A DNA stretch of 64,000 bases from Mycobacterium rhizamassiliense. GTDB taxonomy: Bacteria > Actinomycetota > Actinomycetes > Mycobacteriales > Mycobacteriaceae. Of the stretch, positions 48,096 to 57,464 are shown in pieces; within the stretch, counting starts at the first letter, position 1, and the number at the start of each line of letters is the position of its first letter. The position numbers and the translations under genes were made by a program. The notes below the pieces were generated by a model. The model was not told the DNA's origin and did not search any database. It saw only the letters and a list, made by a program, of their open reading frames with translations. The stretch covers positions 3,272,315 to 3,336,314 of the forward strand of contig NZ_LT721901.1 in assembly GCF_900157375.1 (NCBI RefSeq), written 5' to 3'.

Positions 48096-49883
48096 ATGGG
48101 ATTTCTGCAGCCCGACTTGCCGCAGGTCGACGTCGAAGAGTGGAGCAAGGGCACTCGCAGCGAGCGCATCCGCCCAATGGCCAGGCACTGGGCCGAGGTG
48201 GGCTTCGGAACGCCGGTGGTCCTGCACCTGTTCTACGTCGGCAAGATCCTGCTCTACATCCTGTTCGGCTGGGTGCTGGCCGTGGCGACCACCCGCGGAC
48301 TGGCGTTCACCAACGTCATGTCCTGGTACGCCGAGCCGATCGTGTTCGAGAAGGTCGTGCTCTACACGATGCTGTTCGAGGTGATCGGGCTGGGCTGTGG
48401 CTTCGGGCCGCTGAACAACCGGGTCAACCCGCCGATGGGCTCGATCCTGTACTGGCTGCGGCCCGACACCATCCGGCTGCCCCCGTGGCCGAGGGTGGTC
48501 CCGGGCACCAAGGGCACCGTCCGGACCCTGGTGGACAACGCGCTGTACGCCCTGCTGCTGTTGCTGATCTTCTTGACGCTGTTCGCCGACGGCACCGGGC
48601 CGGTGCCGGAGCTGGGCACCCACGTCGGGCTGATACCGCAATGGCGGATCGTGCTGATCCTGGTGTTGCTCGGGGTGCTCGGGTTGCGTGACAAGGTGAT
48701 CTTTCTGGCCGCCCGCGGCGAGGTCTACGCGTCCTTCGCGGTGACCTTCCTGTTCGGCGCCGACATGGTCGTCGCCGCCAGGCTGGTGTTCCTGGTGATC
48801 TGGATCGGCGCGGCCACGTCGAAGCTCAACAAGCACTTCCCGTTCGTGATGTCGACGATGATGTCCAACAACCCGCTGTTCCGGCCGCGCTTCATCAAGC
48901 GTGCGTTCTTCGAGAAGTTCCCCGACGACCTGCGGCCCGGACGCCTGTCGCGGGTGTTCGCTCACGTCAGCACCTTCATCGAGATGTGCGTGCCCATCGC
49001 ACTTTTCGTCGTGCACGGCGGCTGGCCGCTGACCGTCGCCGCCGCGATCATGGTGGCCTTCCACCTCGGCATCCTCACGGCCATCCCGATGGGGGTGCCG
49101 CTGGAGTGGAACGTGTTCATGATCTTCGGCGTGTTCGCGATGTTCGTCGGCCATCGGCACGCCGTGCTGACCGACCTGAAAAACCCTGTGCCGGTAGCGA
49201 TTTTCATCGGCTTCCTCGCCGGCATCGTGATCCTGGGCAACCTGTTCCCGCGCAAGATCTCGTTCCTGCCGGGCATGCGGTACTACGCGGGCAACTGGGA
49301 CACCACGCTGTGGTGCATCAAGCCGTCGGCGGACAAGAAGATCGCCCACAACATCGTCTCGATCGCCAGCATGCCCGCGGCCCAGCTGGAGAAGACGTAT
49401 GGCAAGGACCGGGCACAGATCCCGATGTATCTCGGATATGCGTTCCGCGCCATGAACACTCACGGCCGGGCGTTGTTCACGCTGGCGCACCGGGCGATGG
49501 CCGGCGAGAACGAGGACGACTACGTCCTCACCGACGGGGAACGAATCTGCAGCACCGCCATCGGCTGGAATTTCGGCGACGGCCACATGCACAACGAGCA
49601 GCTGATCGCCGCGCTGCAGCAGCGCTGCCGCTTCGCGCCCGGTGAGGTGCGCATCGTGCTACTCGACGCGCAGCCGATCCACCGGCAGACCCAGGCCTAC
49701 CGGTTGGTCGACGCCGCGACCGGTGAATTCGAGCGCGGCATCGTCAAGGTCGCCGACATGGTGACCCGACAGCCCTGGGCCGACGATGTGCCGGTCCAGG
49801 TGCTGTCGGGAGAGGCCGCCGCGATCGACGAGGCGACGCCCGTCGACGAGGCTGAAGCGGCCGTCGAGGCGCGCGAAGACTAG
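48096..49883 (+). CDS. DUF3556 transmembrane protein (Rv1132-like)
   Basis: A 595-residue membrane protein of unknown function. Membrane helices are visible at about 40-62, 85-105, 145-165, 180-198, 210-235, 285-325 and 335-380; the C-terminal 200 residues are mostly soluble. The family is confined to mycobacteria and relatives. The upstream KstR operator suggests expression during growth on sterols, and a role in lipid or steroid handling at the membrane is inference from that. I start at the ATG two codons after a GTG because of the promoter spacing. Its stop overlaps the metE stop by 4 bp. Confidence 0.85.
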   Translation: MGFLQPDLPQVDVEEWSKGTRSERIRPMARHWAEVGFGTPVVLHLFYVGKILLYILFGWVLAVATTRGLAFTNVMSWYAEPIVFEKVVLYTMLFEVIGLGCGFGPLNNRVNPPMGSILYWLRPDTIRLPPWPRVVPGTKGTVRTLVDNALYALLLLLIFLTLFADGTGPVPELGTHVGLIPQWRIVLILVLLGVLGLRDKVIFLAARGEVYASFAVTFLFGADMVVAARLVFLVIWIGAATSKLNKHFPFVMSTMMSNNPLFRPRFIKRAFFEKFPDDLRPGRLSRVFAHVSTFIEMCVPIALFVVHGGWPLTVAAAIMVAFHLGILTAIPMGVPLEWNVFMIFGVFAMFVGHRHAVLTDLKNPVPVAIFIGFLAGIVILGNLFPRKISFLPGMRYYAGNWDTTLWCIKPSADKKIAHNIVSIASMPAAQLEKTYGKDRAQIPMYLGYAFRAMNTHGRALFTLAHRAMAGENEDDYVLTDGERICSTAIGWNFGDGHMHNEQLIAALQQRCRFAPGEVRIVLLDAQPIHRQTQAYRLVDAATGEFERGIVKVADMVTRQPWADDVPVQVLSGEAAAIDEATPVDEAEAAVEARED

Positions 49884-52159
49884 ACCCCCGCGCGAACCTC
49901 CTGCGCGGCGGCGACCATGTTCTGCAGCGAGGCGTTCACCTCGTCGGGGTTGCGGGTCTTCAGCCCGCAGTCGGGGTTGACCCACAGCCGTTCCGCCGGG
50001 ACGGCCCGCAGCGCCGCGCGTAGCGACTCGGCCATCTCGCCGGTGCTGGGCACCCGCGGCGAGTGGATGTCGTAGACGCCCGGGCCCACGCTGTTGGCGA
50101 AGCCGACCGAGTTCAGGTCGTCGAGCACCTCCATGTGCGAGCGCGCCGCCTCGATGGACGTGACATCGGCGTCCAGGTCAGCGATCGCCCCGATCACCTC
50201 GCCGAACTCCGAGTAGCACAGGTGGGTGTGGATCTGCGTCGAGTCGGCGACACCGGAGGTGGCCAGGCGGAACGACCCGACGGCCCACTTCAGGTAGTCG
50301 TCCTGGTCGGCGCGGCGCAGCGGCAGTAGCTCCCGCAGCGCCGGCTCGTCGACCTGGATCACCGCGATGCCGGCCTTCTCGAGGTCCACGGTCTCGTCGC
50401 GGATGGCCAGCGCCACCTGGTTGGCGGTGTCGGCCAGCGGCTGGTCGTCGCGGACGAACGACCAGGCCAGGATCGTGACCGGACCGGTCAGCATGCCCTT
50501 GACCGGTTTATCGGTCAGCGACTGCGCGTACTTGGCCCATTCCACCGTCATCGGCTGCTGCCGGGTGACGTCGCCATAGAGGACCGGCGGCCGCACGCAG
50601 CGGCTGCCGTAGGACTGCACCCAGCCGTTCTTCGTGGCGAAGAAGCCGTCGAGCTGCTCGGCGAAGTACTGCACCATGTCGTTGCGCTCCGGCTCGCCGT
50701 GCACCAGCACGTCGATCCCGAGGTCCTCCTGCAGCTTGATGACGTCGGCGACTTCCTGCTTCATCCGCTTGTTGTATTCGGCGTCGTCGATCTCGCCGGC
50801 GACCAGCGCGGCGCGGGCCTTGCGGATCTGCACGGTCTGCGGGAACGAGCCGATCGTCGTCGTCGGCAGCGGCGGCAGGTTCAGCCGCTCGTCCTGGCTG
50901 GCGCGACGTTGCGCAGCCTCACCCCGGTGCGTTCCGGTCGCAACGATCGAGTCGATGCGCGCGCGGAGATCGTCGTTGTGCAGCCGTGGGTCGCTCTTGC
51001 GTGAGGCCACGGCCGCGTTGGACGCCTCGATGGCATCGGCGACCGCCTCGCGGTCCTCGTGCAGCGCACGAGACAACGCCACCACCTCGGCGACCTTCTC
51101 CTGACCGAACGCCAGCCAGCTGCGCAGCGCGTCGTCCAGGTCGGTCTCCGGCTCCAGCGAGTACGGCACGTGCAGCGTGGAGCACGAGGTCGAGACCGCG
51201 ACGTTGGCGGCCGAACCCAGCAGGCTCGCCAGCTTGCCCAGCGCCGCCTGCAGGTCCGTGCGCCAGATGTTGCGTCCGTCGACGACGCCGGCGACCAGCG
51301 TCTTGCCGGCTAGGCCGGGCGCCCCAAAAATAGAAGCGATCGCCGTGTCGGCGCCGTAGACCAGGTCGACTCCGATCGCCTCGACGGGCGTGCGTGCCAG
51401 GCCCGCAAGCGAAGCGCCGGGGTCACCGAAGTAGGTCGCCACGTAGATGGCGGGCCGGTTGGTCACCTTGCCCAGCGCGTTGTAGACGGCCTCGGCCAGC
51501 GCGGGCGCGTCGGGGGAGATGTCGGTGACCAGCGCGGGCTCGTCGATCTGCACCCACTGCGCGCCGTTGTCGGCCAGCAGGCTCAGCAGCTCGGAGTAGA
51601 CCGGCAGCAGTTCCTGCAGCCGTTCGATCGGGGCGCCGCCGCCGTCGACACCCTTGCTCAGCAGCAGGAAGGTGACCGGGCCAATGATCACCGGACGGGC
51701 CGGAATGCCTTGCTCGAGAGCCTCTTTCAGCTCGGAGAGCACCTTGTCGGGGTTGAGACTGAACTTCGTCGACGGCCCGATCTCGGGAACGATGTAGTGG
51801 TAGTTGGTGTCGAACCACTTGGTCATCTCCAGCGGCGCGACGTCCTTGTTTCCCCGCGCAGCGGCGAAGTAGCGGTCCAGGTCGTCGGCGACCTGCGTCG
51901 CCCGGGCAGGCAGCGCGCCCAACAGAACGGCCGTGTCGAGAACCTGGTCGTAGTAGGAGAACGTGTTCACCGGCACCGAGTCCAGCCCGGCATCGACCAG
52001 GCTCTTCCAGGTGTCGCGGCGCAGCGTGGCGGCGACGTTTTCCAGATCGGTTCGGCTGGTGCGTCCGGCCCAGTAGCCCTCGGTGGCGCGCTTGAGTTCG
52101 CGCTTCGGGCCGATGCGCGGCGAGCCGACAATGGTTGCGGAGAAAGGTTGGGGGGTCAC
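49880..52159 (-). CDS. metE: Cobalamin-independent methionine synthase
   Basis: Methylates homocysteine using 5-methyltetrahydropteroyltriglutamate. The 759-residue protein has the two-barrel layout of MetE. Zinc ligands lie in the C-terminal barrel: His and Cys of [12 protein letters not shown] and the Cys of [26 protein letters not shown] is also conserved. The GTG start reads [23 protein letters not shown]. The gene lies behind a cobalamin riboswitch, which shuts it off when B12 allows the MetH enzyme to work. Convergent with the DUF3556 gene. Confidence 0.96.
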   Translation of the reverse strand: MTPQPFSATIVGSPRIGPKRELKRATEGYWAGRTSRTDLENVAATLRRDTWKSLVDAGLDSVPVNTFSYYDQVLDTAVLLGALPARATQVADDLDRYFAAARGNKDVAPLEMTKWFDTNYHYIVPEIGPSTKFSLNPDKVLSELKEALEQGIPARPVIIGPVTFLLLSKGVDGGGAPIERLQELLPVYSELLSLLADNGAQWVQIDEPALVTDISPDAPALAEAVYNALGKVTNRPAIYVATYFGDPGASLAGLARTPVEAIGVDLVYGADTAIASIFGAPGLAGKTLVAGVVDGRNIWRTDLQAALGKLASLLGSAANVAVSTSCSTLHVPYSLEPETDLDDALRSWLAFGQEKVAEVVALSRALHEDREAVADAIEASNAAVASRKSDPRLHNDDLRARIDSIVATGTHRGEAAQRRASQDERLNLPPLPTTTIGSFPQTVQIRKARAALVAGEIDDAEYNKRMKQEVADVIKLQEDLGIDVLVHGEPERNDMVQYFAEQLDGFFATKNGWVQSYGSRCVRPPVLYGDVTRQQPMTVEWAKYAQSLTDKPVKGMLTGPVTILAWSFVRDDQPLADTANQVALAIRDETVDLEKAGIAVIQVDEPALRELLPLRRADQDDYLKWAVGSFRLATSGVADSTQIHTHLCYSEFGEVIGAIADLDADVTSIEAARSHMEVLDDLNSVGFANSVGPGVYDIHSPRVPSTGEMAESLRAALRAVPAERLWVNPDCGLKTRNPDEVNASLQNMVAAAQEVRAGV

Positions 52160-52289
52160 GGTTTTATTCGTCCTTCAATCGGCGTGGTGGTCACCGCCGG
52201 CGGACGTGCAGCCGATCGGGATGCGGTTCGCACCTTTGGTACATAAACCGCAACGGCTGCAGCCAAACGCCCATTCCACGAGGCGGTAA

Positions 52290-52314
52290 GCCGCCGGACG
52301 CGGGTGCGTCCGGC
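52290..52314 (-). terminator. Hairpin between riboswitch and metE
   Basis: Nine-bp perfect stem (52293-52301 with 52306-52314) with a 4-base loop, directly downstream of the aptamer on the minus strand. No T-run follows. It may be the expression platform of the riboswitch, acting on transcription. Confidence 0.5.
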
Positions 52315-52318
52315 ACAG

Positions 52319-52480
52319 CTGGCAGGTCTTCGGACTCACAGGCACGCACTCCGGTGGTGCTCCTACCGGCCGTCGCTTCCCAGTCGGGTGACCAGTGCTT
52401 GTGACGGCTTTCGTTCCTGCATACCGCTGCGGGACAGTCCCGGATTCTCACCGGGTTCCCTCTCGCGAAGCGTTACTAAC
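52319..52480 (-). promoter_or_regulatory. Cobalamin riboswitch of metE
   Basis: Read on the minus strand, the leader has the hallmark elements in order: GGGAAcccGGTGAGAATCCGGG with ACTGTCCCGC, then the long arm with CACTGGTCACCCGACTGGGAAG (the B12-box side), and the closing GTGAGTCCGAAGACCTGCC. These are the conserved cores of adenosylcobalamin aptamers. Binding lowers metE expression, as known for the M. tuberculosis metE leader. The rest of the leader to the GTG at 52159 is about 130 bases. Confidence 0.9.
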
Positions 52481-52547
52481 GGTGCTTCGCTCGATGCCGG
52501 CGCCGCGTAGTGCGGCGACGGCAGACCAGCTGCGAGAATGAGTCTAA

Positions 52548-53189
52548 TCAGCCCGCCAGGGCCTCGGCGATCGGGATGTCGCCATTGTTGAATTCGATGG
52601 TCCGCCCGATGGTCGAGTCGTCCGCCAGCGCGGCGGCCGCGACGAGCGCGACGTCGGCCCGGGATACCTCACCTTTGCCTTGGCCGACGACGATCTTGCC
52701 TGTCGCCGGCTCCAAGGTGAGCCGGCCGGGCCCCAGCACCGTCCAATCCAGATCGCTGGCACGCAAATGGGTGTCGGCGGCGGCCTTGGCCTCGGCATAG
52801 GCGAAGAACGGATCGTCGCGCGGGACACCATGATTCGGCCCGGCGCCGAAGTAGGAGACCATCACGAAGCGCCGCACCCCGGCCTGCGCGGCGGCGTCGA
52901 TCACCCGGACCGCGGCATCGCGGTCGACAGCGTAGGTCCGCTCCGGGTTGCCGCCGCCGGCCCCGGCGGAGAAGACGACCGCGTCGTGCCCGGCCACCAA
53001 CTCGGCCAGCGCCGAGGTGTCGAGTTGCTCGATGTCGGCCACCACCGGCTTGGCGCCGGTGGCCGCGACGTCGTCGGAGTGCTCGGGATTGCGGAATACC
53101 GAGCTGACCTCGTCGCCGCGTTCGGTCAGGATGCGTGCGAGCTGCAGTGCGACCTTGCCGTGCCCGCCGATGAGGATGACTCGTGCCAT
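52548..53189 (-). CDS. NAD(P)-binding atypical SDR (SDR5/NmrA-like)
   Basis: A 213-residue Rossmann protein. GGHGKVALQLARIL at about 8-21 is the nucleotide motif, and FSAGAGGGNPERTYAVDRDAA, VMVSYFGAG and FAYAEAKAAAD (Tyr and Lys-like positions) follow. Such proteins are often NADPH-sensing or quinone/flavin reductase-like; the activity is unknown. Single gene upstream of the metE leader and on the same strand. Confidence 0.82.
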   Translation of the reverse strand: MARVILIGGHGKVALQLARILTERGDEVSSVFRNPEHSDDVAATGAKPVVADIEQLDTSALAELVAGHDAVVFSAGAGGGNPERTYAVDRDAAVRVIDAAAQAGVRRFVMVSYFGAGPNHGVPRDDPFFAYAEAKAAADTHLRASDLDWTVLGPGRLTLEPATGKIVVGQGKGEVSRADVALVAAAALADDSTIGRTIEFNNGDIPIAEALAG

Positions 53190-53224
53190 TCCTCCGACGG
53201 TAGCGCGCGCCTAGGCGATGGCGC

Positions 53225-53315
53225 CGACCCGCTGCGCCCGGCTACGTCCTACGGTGGCGACCCGCCGCGCCCGGCTACGCCGCGCTTGCGATCGCCACGG
53301 CCGCGCTTGCGATCG
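53225..53315. repeat. Dispersed mycobacterial-type intergenic repeat cluster
   Basis: Two 22-bp units with one mismatch (53225-53246 and 53258-53279, GACCCGC...CGCCCGGCTACG) are followed by two 15-bp perfect units (53280-53294 and 53301-53315, CCGCGCTTGCGATCG). They fill the gap between two SDR genes. I recall similar short GC-rich sequences scattered in M. avium-type genomes; the role is unknown. Confidence 0.6.
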
Positions 53316-53318
53316 TCG

Positions 53319-54161
53319 CTAGAGCTTTACCTTGCCCATGATGATGTCGATGATCATCTTGCCCGGGGCGTAGGAGCCGGTCATCGAGGCCATGGTGTGG
53401 CCGGAGTCCACCAGCAGCGTGATCCCGCTGATGCCGCACGCCGCCTCGCTGTTGAGGAACGCCATGGTGTCACCCATCTGCTCCGGGGTGTGCACCTTGG
53501 CCCCGGTCTCGTCGCGGTAGTCCTGGGCGAAGCTCAGCCACAGGTCCGCGTTGGCCTGGGCCAGCGGGGTGTCGGTCGGTCCGGGGCAAATCGCATTGAT
53601 GCGGATCCCCTTCTTCGCCAGCGGGTAGCCCTGGTTGGCCACGTAGGTGTTGATGATCTTCTTGCTGGTGCCGTAGTGGTTGATGCCCTCGGCCTCGTGC
53701 GCCTGGCACCACGCCTCGGCCGCCGCGAAGTCCGGCGTGGCAAGGAAGTCGTTCATCGTTTCGAGGTCGTTCTCCCAGCCCATGCCGGCGACCGAGGAGA
53801 TGAAGCAGATGGCCGAGCCGTTGGGAAGCTGGTTCTTCTCCAGCAGCCGGTCGATCAGGTGGCGGTGGCCGATGAAGTTGATCTTCATCAGGTCGATCGT
53901 GCCGTCGGCGACACCGGCGGCGGAGAACACGGCGTGGATCGGGCCCTTCACCTGCTCGAGCGCGGCGTCGATCGAGGCGGGGTCGCGCAGGTCCACCTGG
54001 ATGGACTGGGCGACGTCGTAGTCCACGGGCGCGTAGTCCAGCACGATGACTTCGGCACCCAGCTCGGCAGCTGACTTGGCCGCCGCGGCGCCCATGCCAG
54101 TCGCGCCACCAACAACGAGAGCGCGCTTGCCGTCGTAGCGCAACCGATCGACAATGGTCAT
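53319..54161 (-). CDS. 3-alpha-hydroxysteroid dehydrogenase-like SDR
   Basis: A 280-residue SDR. GGATGMG (about 18-24) binds NAD; the active site is S in FISSVAGMGW with YGTSK near residue 165. The insertion between strand and active site (GWENDLETMNDFLATPDFAAAEAWCQ) and the C terminus are like those of 3-alpha-HSD/carbonyl reductases that work on steroids. I start at MTIVDRLRYDGKRA, preceded by AAGGGGA. It lies in a cluster of lipid or steroid-type genes. Substrate not proven. Confidence 0.86.
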   Translation of the reverse strand: MTIVDRLRYDGKRALVVGGATGMGAAAAKSAAELGAEVIVLDYAPVDYDVAQSIQVDLRDPASIDAALEQVKGPIHAVFSAAGVADGTIDLMKINFIGHRHLIDRLLEKNQLPNGSAICFISSVAGMGWENDLETMNDFLATPDFAAAEAWCQAHEAEGINHYGTSKKIINTYVANQGYPLAKKGIRINAICPGPTDTPLAQANADLWLSFAQDYRDETGAKVHTPEQMGDTMAFLNSEAACGISGITLLVDSGHTMASMTGSYAPGKMIIDIIMGKVKL

Positions 54162-54264
54162 GGAAATCCCCTTCTCGGATAATGCCAACGCGGTTCTAAC
54201 TGCTCAACTGTATGGGTAACAGTTTTTTGGTTCAATACCGGGGCCGTATTGAATTTAGGTGGTC

Positions 54265-55578
54265 TTACTTGCCGCGGACGGCGGCGCCGCGCAGGACCGT
54301 GTCACGCGTATGTACCAGCGCTTCCCGTTTGCCGACGGCGCGCAGAATGTTGTGCGGTATCCACTGCAGACCGATGACGCAGCGGGCCAGCATCGCGGCC
54401 GATGGCGCGTCGGTCTGAATCTCGCCGGAGCGGATTCCTTCGGAGAGCAGTGATTTCATCTGCCGCAAGCGAGTCGTGTACGACCAGCCCGGGTTGGCGG
54501 TCGGCGGAGATTGACGCATCCAGGCGACCTGGATCCTGAACTCGTCGGGAAACTGGTCCAGCGCATTGACATTGACCCAACTGAGCGCGTCCAGTTTCTC
54601 GATGGCCGTGGCATCCGAGCGCAGGACGCCGACCCACCCCGCCTCGACCTTGCGCCCGAAGGACTCCATGATCGAGTCGAGAAGCTGGTCCTTGGATCCG
54701 ATCACCCGGTAGACGGTTCCGGTGCCAAGGCCCGCGGCCGACGCGATGTCCCTGATCGTGGTGACCTCATACCCTTTGCGCCCGAACTCCGCTCGCGCCA
54801 CCGCGCGCACGTGCGCGGCCTTGTCGCTGGGGTCGGCGTCGCTGTCGTCGGCCCACGTCTCGATCACTTCGCTGGCTGCCATGAACGCGCTAGACCGGTC
54901 CAGCAACGAGTCCGTGGGGGGGCGAACCGCCAAGCCCTGCAAGATGATTCGGCACAAAACCTCGGCGACCTGGTCGGTCGATGAATTGTGGCGCATCACG
55001 TCGAGCCCGACCTGCAGCATGGTCTGGCAGATCCGGTCGGCGAGCGTGGGCAGGTCGATGTCGGGCTTGATGTAGCCGCTCCACCTCCCGGCGCGCAGCG
55101 TCTGCAGCATCGCCTCTTGAATCGCAACGGGCTGCTTCCCGGTCAGCTTAATCAGCTCGGGGTCGGTGCTGGGCCCCTCGTAGAACGACATCTGCAGGGC
55201 CGCGCCGTGCCGCACCGCGCAGTCGGCGATCGCCGTGCCCAGCCCGATGATCTTTTCGGCAACGGGCCGCGCATCGGGTTCGTCCAGTCGCGCCTGGGCG
55301 GTGCGCCCGATGCGATCCAGGTCGTCCTGATAGCGACGGGTCAGCTCGACCAGGATCGCCTCTTTGGACTCGAAGTGGTGATAGAGGCTGCCGGGGAGAA
55401 TCCCCGCGGCGTCGGCGATTTCCTGCAACGACGTTCGGAAGCCCGACGACGCGATCAATGACGCTGCGGTTTGCAGGATCTCGGTGCGCCGCGTGCCGGC
55501 ATCGTCGGCTTCGGCGCCCGAGCGCACGCGGCCGTTCGTCGGCGACCGCCCCTTTGCCAGCGACTCGGCTTTAGCCAT
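54265..55578 (-). CDS. Tandem TetR-family regulator (two TetR units in one chain)
   Basis: A 437-residue protein with two complete TetR DNA-binding domains. The first is at about 31-77 (RTEILQTAASLIASSGFRTSL, then ILPGSLYHHFESKEAIL) and the second at about 253-300 (AHVRAVARAEFGRKGYEVTTI, then LGTGTVYRVIGSKDQLLDSI), each followed by a helical ligand domain. TetR proteins normally dimerise; a covalent pair could act as a pseudo-dimer or bind two different sites. It ends the unit with the nitroreductase-like and acyl-CoA dehydrogenase genes, with a 138-bp gap before it, so it may control that cluster. I start at MAKAESLAKGRS. Confidence 0.85.
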   Translation of the reverse strand: MAKAESLAKGRSPTNGRVRSGAEADDAGTRRTEILQTAASLIASSGFRTSLQEIADAAGILPGSLYHHFESKEAILVELTRRYQDDLDRIGRTAQARLDEPDARPVAEKIIGLGTAIADCAVRHGAALQMSFYEGPSTDPELIKLTGKQPVAIQEAMLQTLRAGRWSGYIKPDIDLPTLADRICQTMLQVGLDVMRHNSSTDQVAEVLCRIILQGLAVRPPTDSLLDRSSAFMAASEVIETWADDSDADPSDKAAHVRAVARAEFGRKGYEVTTIRDIASAAGLGTGTVYRVIGSKDQLLDSIMESFGRKVEAGWVGVLRSDATAIEKLDALSWVNVNALDQFPDEFRIQVAWMRQSPPTANPGWSYTTRLRQMKSLLSEGIRSGEIQTDAPSAAMLARCVIGLQWIPHNILRAVGKREALVHTRDTVLRGAAVRGK

Positions 55579-55716
55579 GACTAAAGGTGCGCAAGCCTGG
55601 AGGACCGTGGCTCTGCAAACAGATGCAATCGTCCTCCCAAACCGAACCAAATCTTTGTTAGAGGCTATCAGACTGCCGGCGACAAATTCGCTGCATACCG
55701 CGCTGATGAGTCCATT

Positions 55717-56376
55717 CTAGAGGGCCGGACCGTCCCAGCCATCGAGCGCGACGACCTCGTCGAGCGGGCGTCGCGGGGCGGGCCGGAACGTGTGCCCGGC
55801 CCGCAGTCGGCCCACGGGCAGCAGACAGCCCTGCGAATAACCCGGCGGGATGCCCAGCAGTTGCCGGATCTCCTCCTCGCGGTGCAAATGCAGGGTGGTG
55901 ACACACGTGCCGTAGCCGCGGGTGTGCAGGGCCAGCTGAAAGTTCCACACCGCTGGGAAGATCGAGCCGTACAGCGTGGCCTGATGGAACGACTCGTCGC
56001 CGTCGATGCGCGGCAGGTAGGCCTCGTAACAAGGGATTACCAGCAACGGCACCCGCGCCATGTTCTCCACCAGCCACTCCGTCGAGGACATCAGCCTGCC
56101 CTCCGGCGTGCCGGCCGGGAGCAGGTCGGCCAGCAGCTGCCCGCCGACGCGCAGCAGATACGACTCGCGGTAGAGCTCGCTGATCTTTTCCCGCAGCGCG
56201 GGATCGGCGACCACCAGCCACTTCCACGATTGTTGGTTGGAGCCGTTGGCGGCCTGCAGGCCGATGCGCAAACACTCGCGAATGTCGCCGAGGTCGACGG
56301 GCGCGTCGAGGTCGAGCGTCTTGCGCGCCGAACGGGTGGCGGTGAGCAGGTATTCGATGTCCATCGCGGGGCTCAT
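55717..56376 (-). CDS. Nitroreductase-family protein
   Basis: A 219-residue FMN-dependent nitroreductase-fold protein. RSARKTLDLDAPVD and GLQAANGSNQQSWKWLVV form the FMN site, and ALHTRGYGTCVTTLHLHREEEIRQLLGIPPGY is the second conserved half. Similar proteins sit in sterol-degradation clusters and are thought to act on ring intermediates. The start overlaps the upstream acyl-CoA dehydrogenase stop as ATGA (56373-56376), so it is part of that operon. Confidence 0.86.
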   Translation of the reverse strand: MSPAMDIEYLLTATRSARKTLDLDAPVDLGDIRECLRIGLQAANGSNQQSWKWLVVADPALREKISELYRESYLLRVGGQLLADLLPAGTPEGRLMSSTEWLVENMARVPLLVIPCYEAYLPRIDGDESFHQATLYGSIFPAVWNFQLALHTRGYGTCVTTLHLHREEEIRQLLGIPPGYSQGCLLPVGRLRAGHTFRPAPRRPLDEVVALDGWDGPAL

Positions 56377-57464
56377 CGGGGACCTCTCTTGGTAAGGCGT
56401 GCACCGAGTTCAGTGAGATAGCCGTCGGGTCCGCCCAGGAGTTCGCTCCAGCTCAGGAGGCGCTTGAGGTAGAGGTGCGCGTCGTGCTCCCAGGTGTAGC
56501 CGATGCCGCCGAAAACCTGGATCGCGGTGTCTCCCACGGTGGCCAGCCGCCCGGCGAACGCTTTCGCCCGCAGCGCGGCAAGGTGCCGTTCGTCGGACGG
56601 AAGTTCCGCATCGGCGGCCCACAGCGCGTGGATTACGCCGCTGCGCGCCAGCTCCACCGTCTCGTACATGTCGACGCACAGATGCTGGACTGCCTGAAAC
56701 GATCCGATGACCTGATCGAATTGCTTTCTGACTTTTGCATATTCGACGGCGAGGTCCATGACGGCCCGCGCCGCACCGAGCGCGTCGGCGGCGGTGGCGA
56801 TCAGCAGGTCGTCGATGACCGCCGCGACATCGGCCGGCGCGGCGCCGGCCAGCCGCTGGGCGGGGGTTTCGTCGAGCTGAACGCGAAACCGTTTGCGGGT
56901 CGCATCGATACCGCGCTCGGGCTGCACGGAAAACCCGGGGGAGTCGGTGCTCACCGCGAAAAGACCGGTGCCGTGGGCGTCTTCGGCCAGCACCAGCAAG
57001 ACGTTCGCCGCCGCGGCGTCGGGCACATCGCCGAGCTCGCCCCGCAGGACGCCGCCCGATTCCGCTGCGACGCTTTCGGAACCCAGGAAGCCGACGGTGG
57101 CCACCGTGGTCCCGTCGGCGATTCCGGCCAAAATCGTTGTGGCGCTCTCACTGTCGCAGAGTCGGGTCAAGGTGCGCGGCGCGGCGACGGCGGTCGACAA
57201 CCACGGCCCCGGGTGCAGGGCGGCGCCGAGCTCCTCGGCCACGACGCCGGCCTCGACCATCGTCATGCCGGCGCCGCCGTGTTCCTCCGGCACCAACAGC
57301 CCGGTGGTGCCGAGGTCGGCCAGGCCGCGCCAGACCGTGTCGTCGACACCGGTCGGATCGTCGAGCAGTTCGCGCACGTGGCCCGAAATCGGTGCCTTCT
57401 CGGCGAGAAAGCGGCGCGTGGTGTCGCGCAGTGCGACCTGTTCGTCGTTGAGTTCGAGGTTCAT
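56373..57464 (-). CDS. Acyl-CoA dehydrogenase, subunit of a probable heteromeric pair (1)
   Basis: A 363-residue acyl-CoA dehydrogenase. The C-terminal part has QVFGGIGYTWEHDAHLYLKRLL, with the Glu of WEHD as the likely catalytic base, while the middle FAD-contact motifs are weak. It overlaps the upstream dehydrogenase as ATGA. In mycobacteria, adjacent short FadE genes often form alpha2-beta2 enzymes in which one chain gives the base and the other the FAD contacts, used for steroid side chains. I infer that pairing here. I start at MNLELNDEQVALRD. Confidence 0.88.
   Translation of the reverse strand: MNLELNDEQVALRDTTRRFLAEKAPISGHVRELLDDPTGVDDTVWRGLADLGTTGLLVPEEHGGAGMTMVEAGVVAEELGAALHPGPWLSTAVAAPRTLTRLCDSESATTILAGIADGTTVATVGFLGSESVAAESGGVLRGELGDVPDAAAANVLLVLAEDAHGTGLFAVSTDSPGFSVQPERGIDATRKRFRVQLDETPAQRLAGAAPADVAAVIDDLLIATAADALGAARAVMDLAVEYAKVRKQFDQVIGSFQAVQHLCVDMYETVELARSGVIHALWAADAELPSDERHLAALRAKAFAGRLATVGDTAIQVFGGIGYTWEHDAHLYLKRLLSWSELLGGPDGYLTELGARLTKRGPR

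Noticed and set aside
47994..49592. 532-codon frame antisense to the DUF3556 gene
   Set aside because: His/Arg/Gln/Asp-rich low-complexity translation with no family features; it is the GC-rich shadow of a well-supported membrane protein gene.
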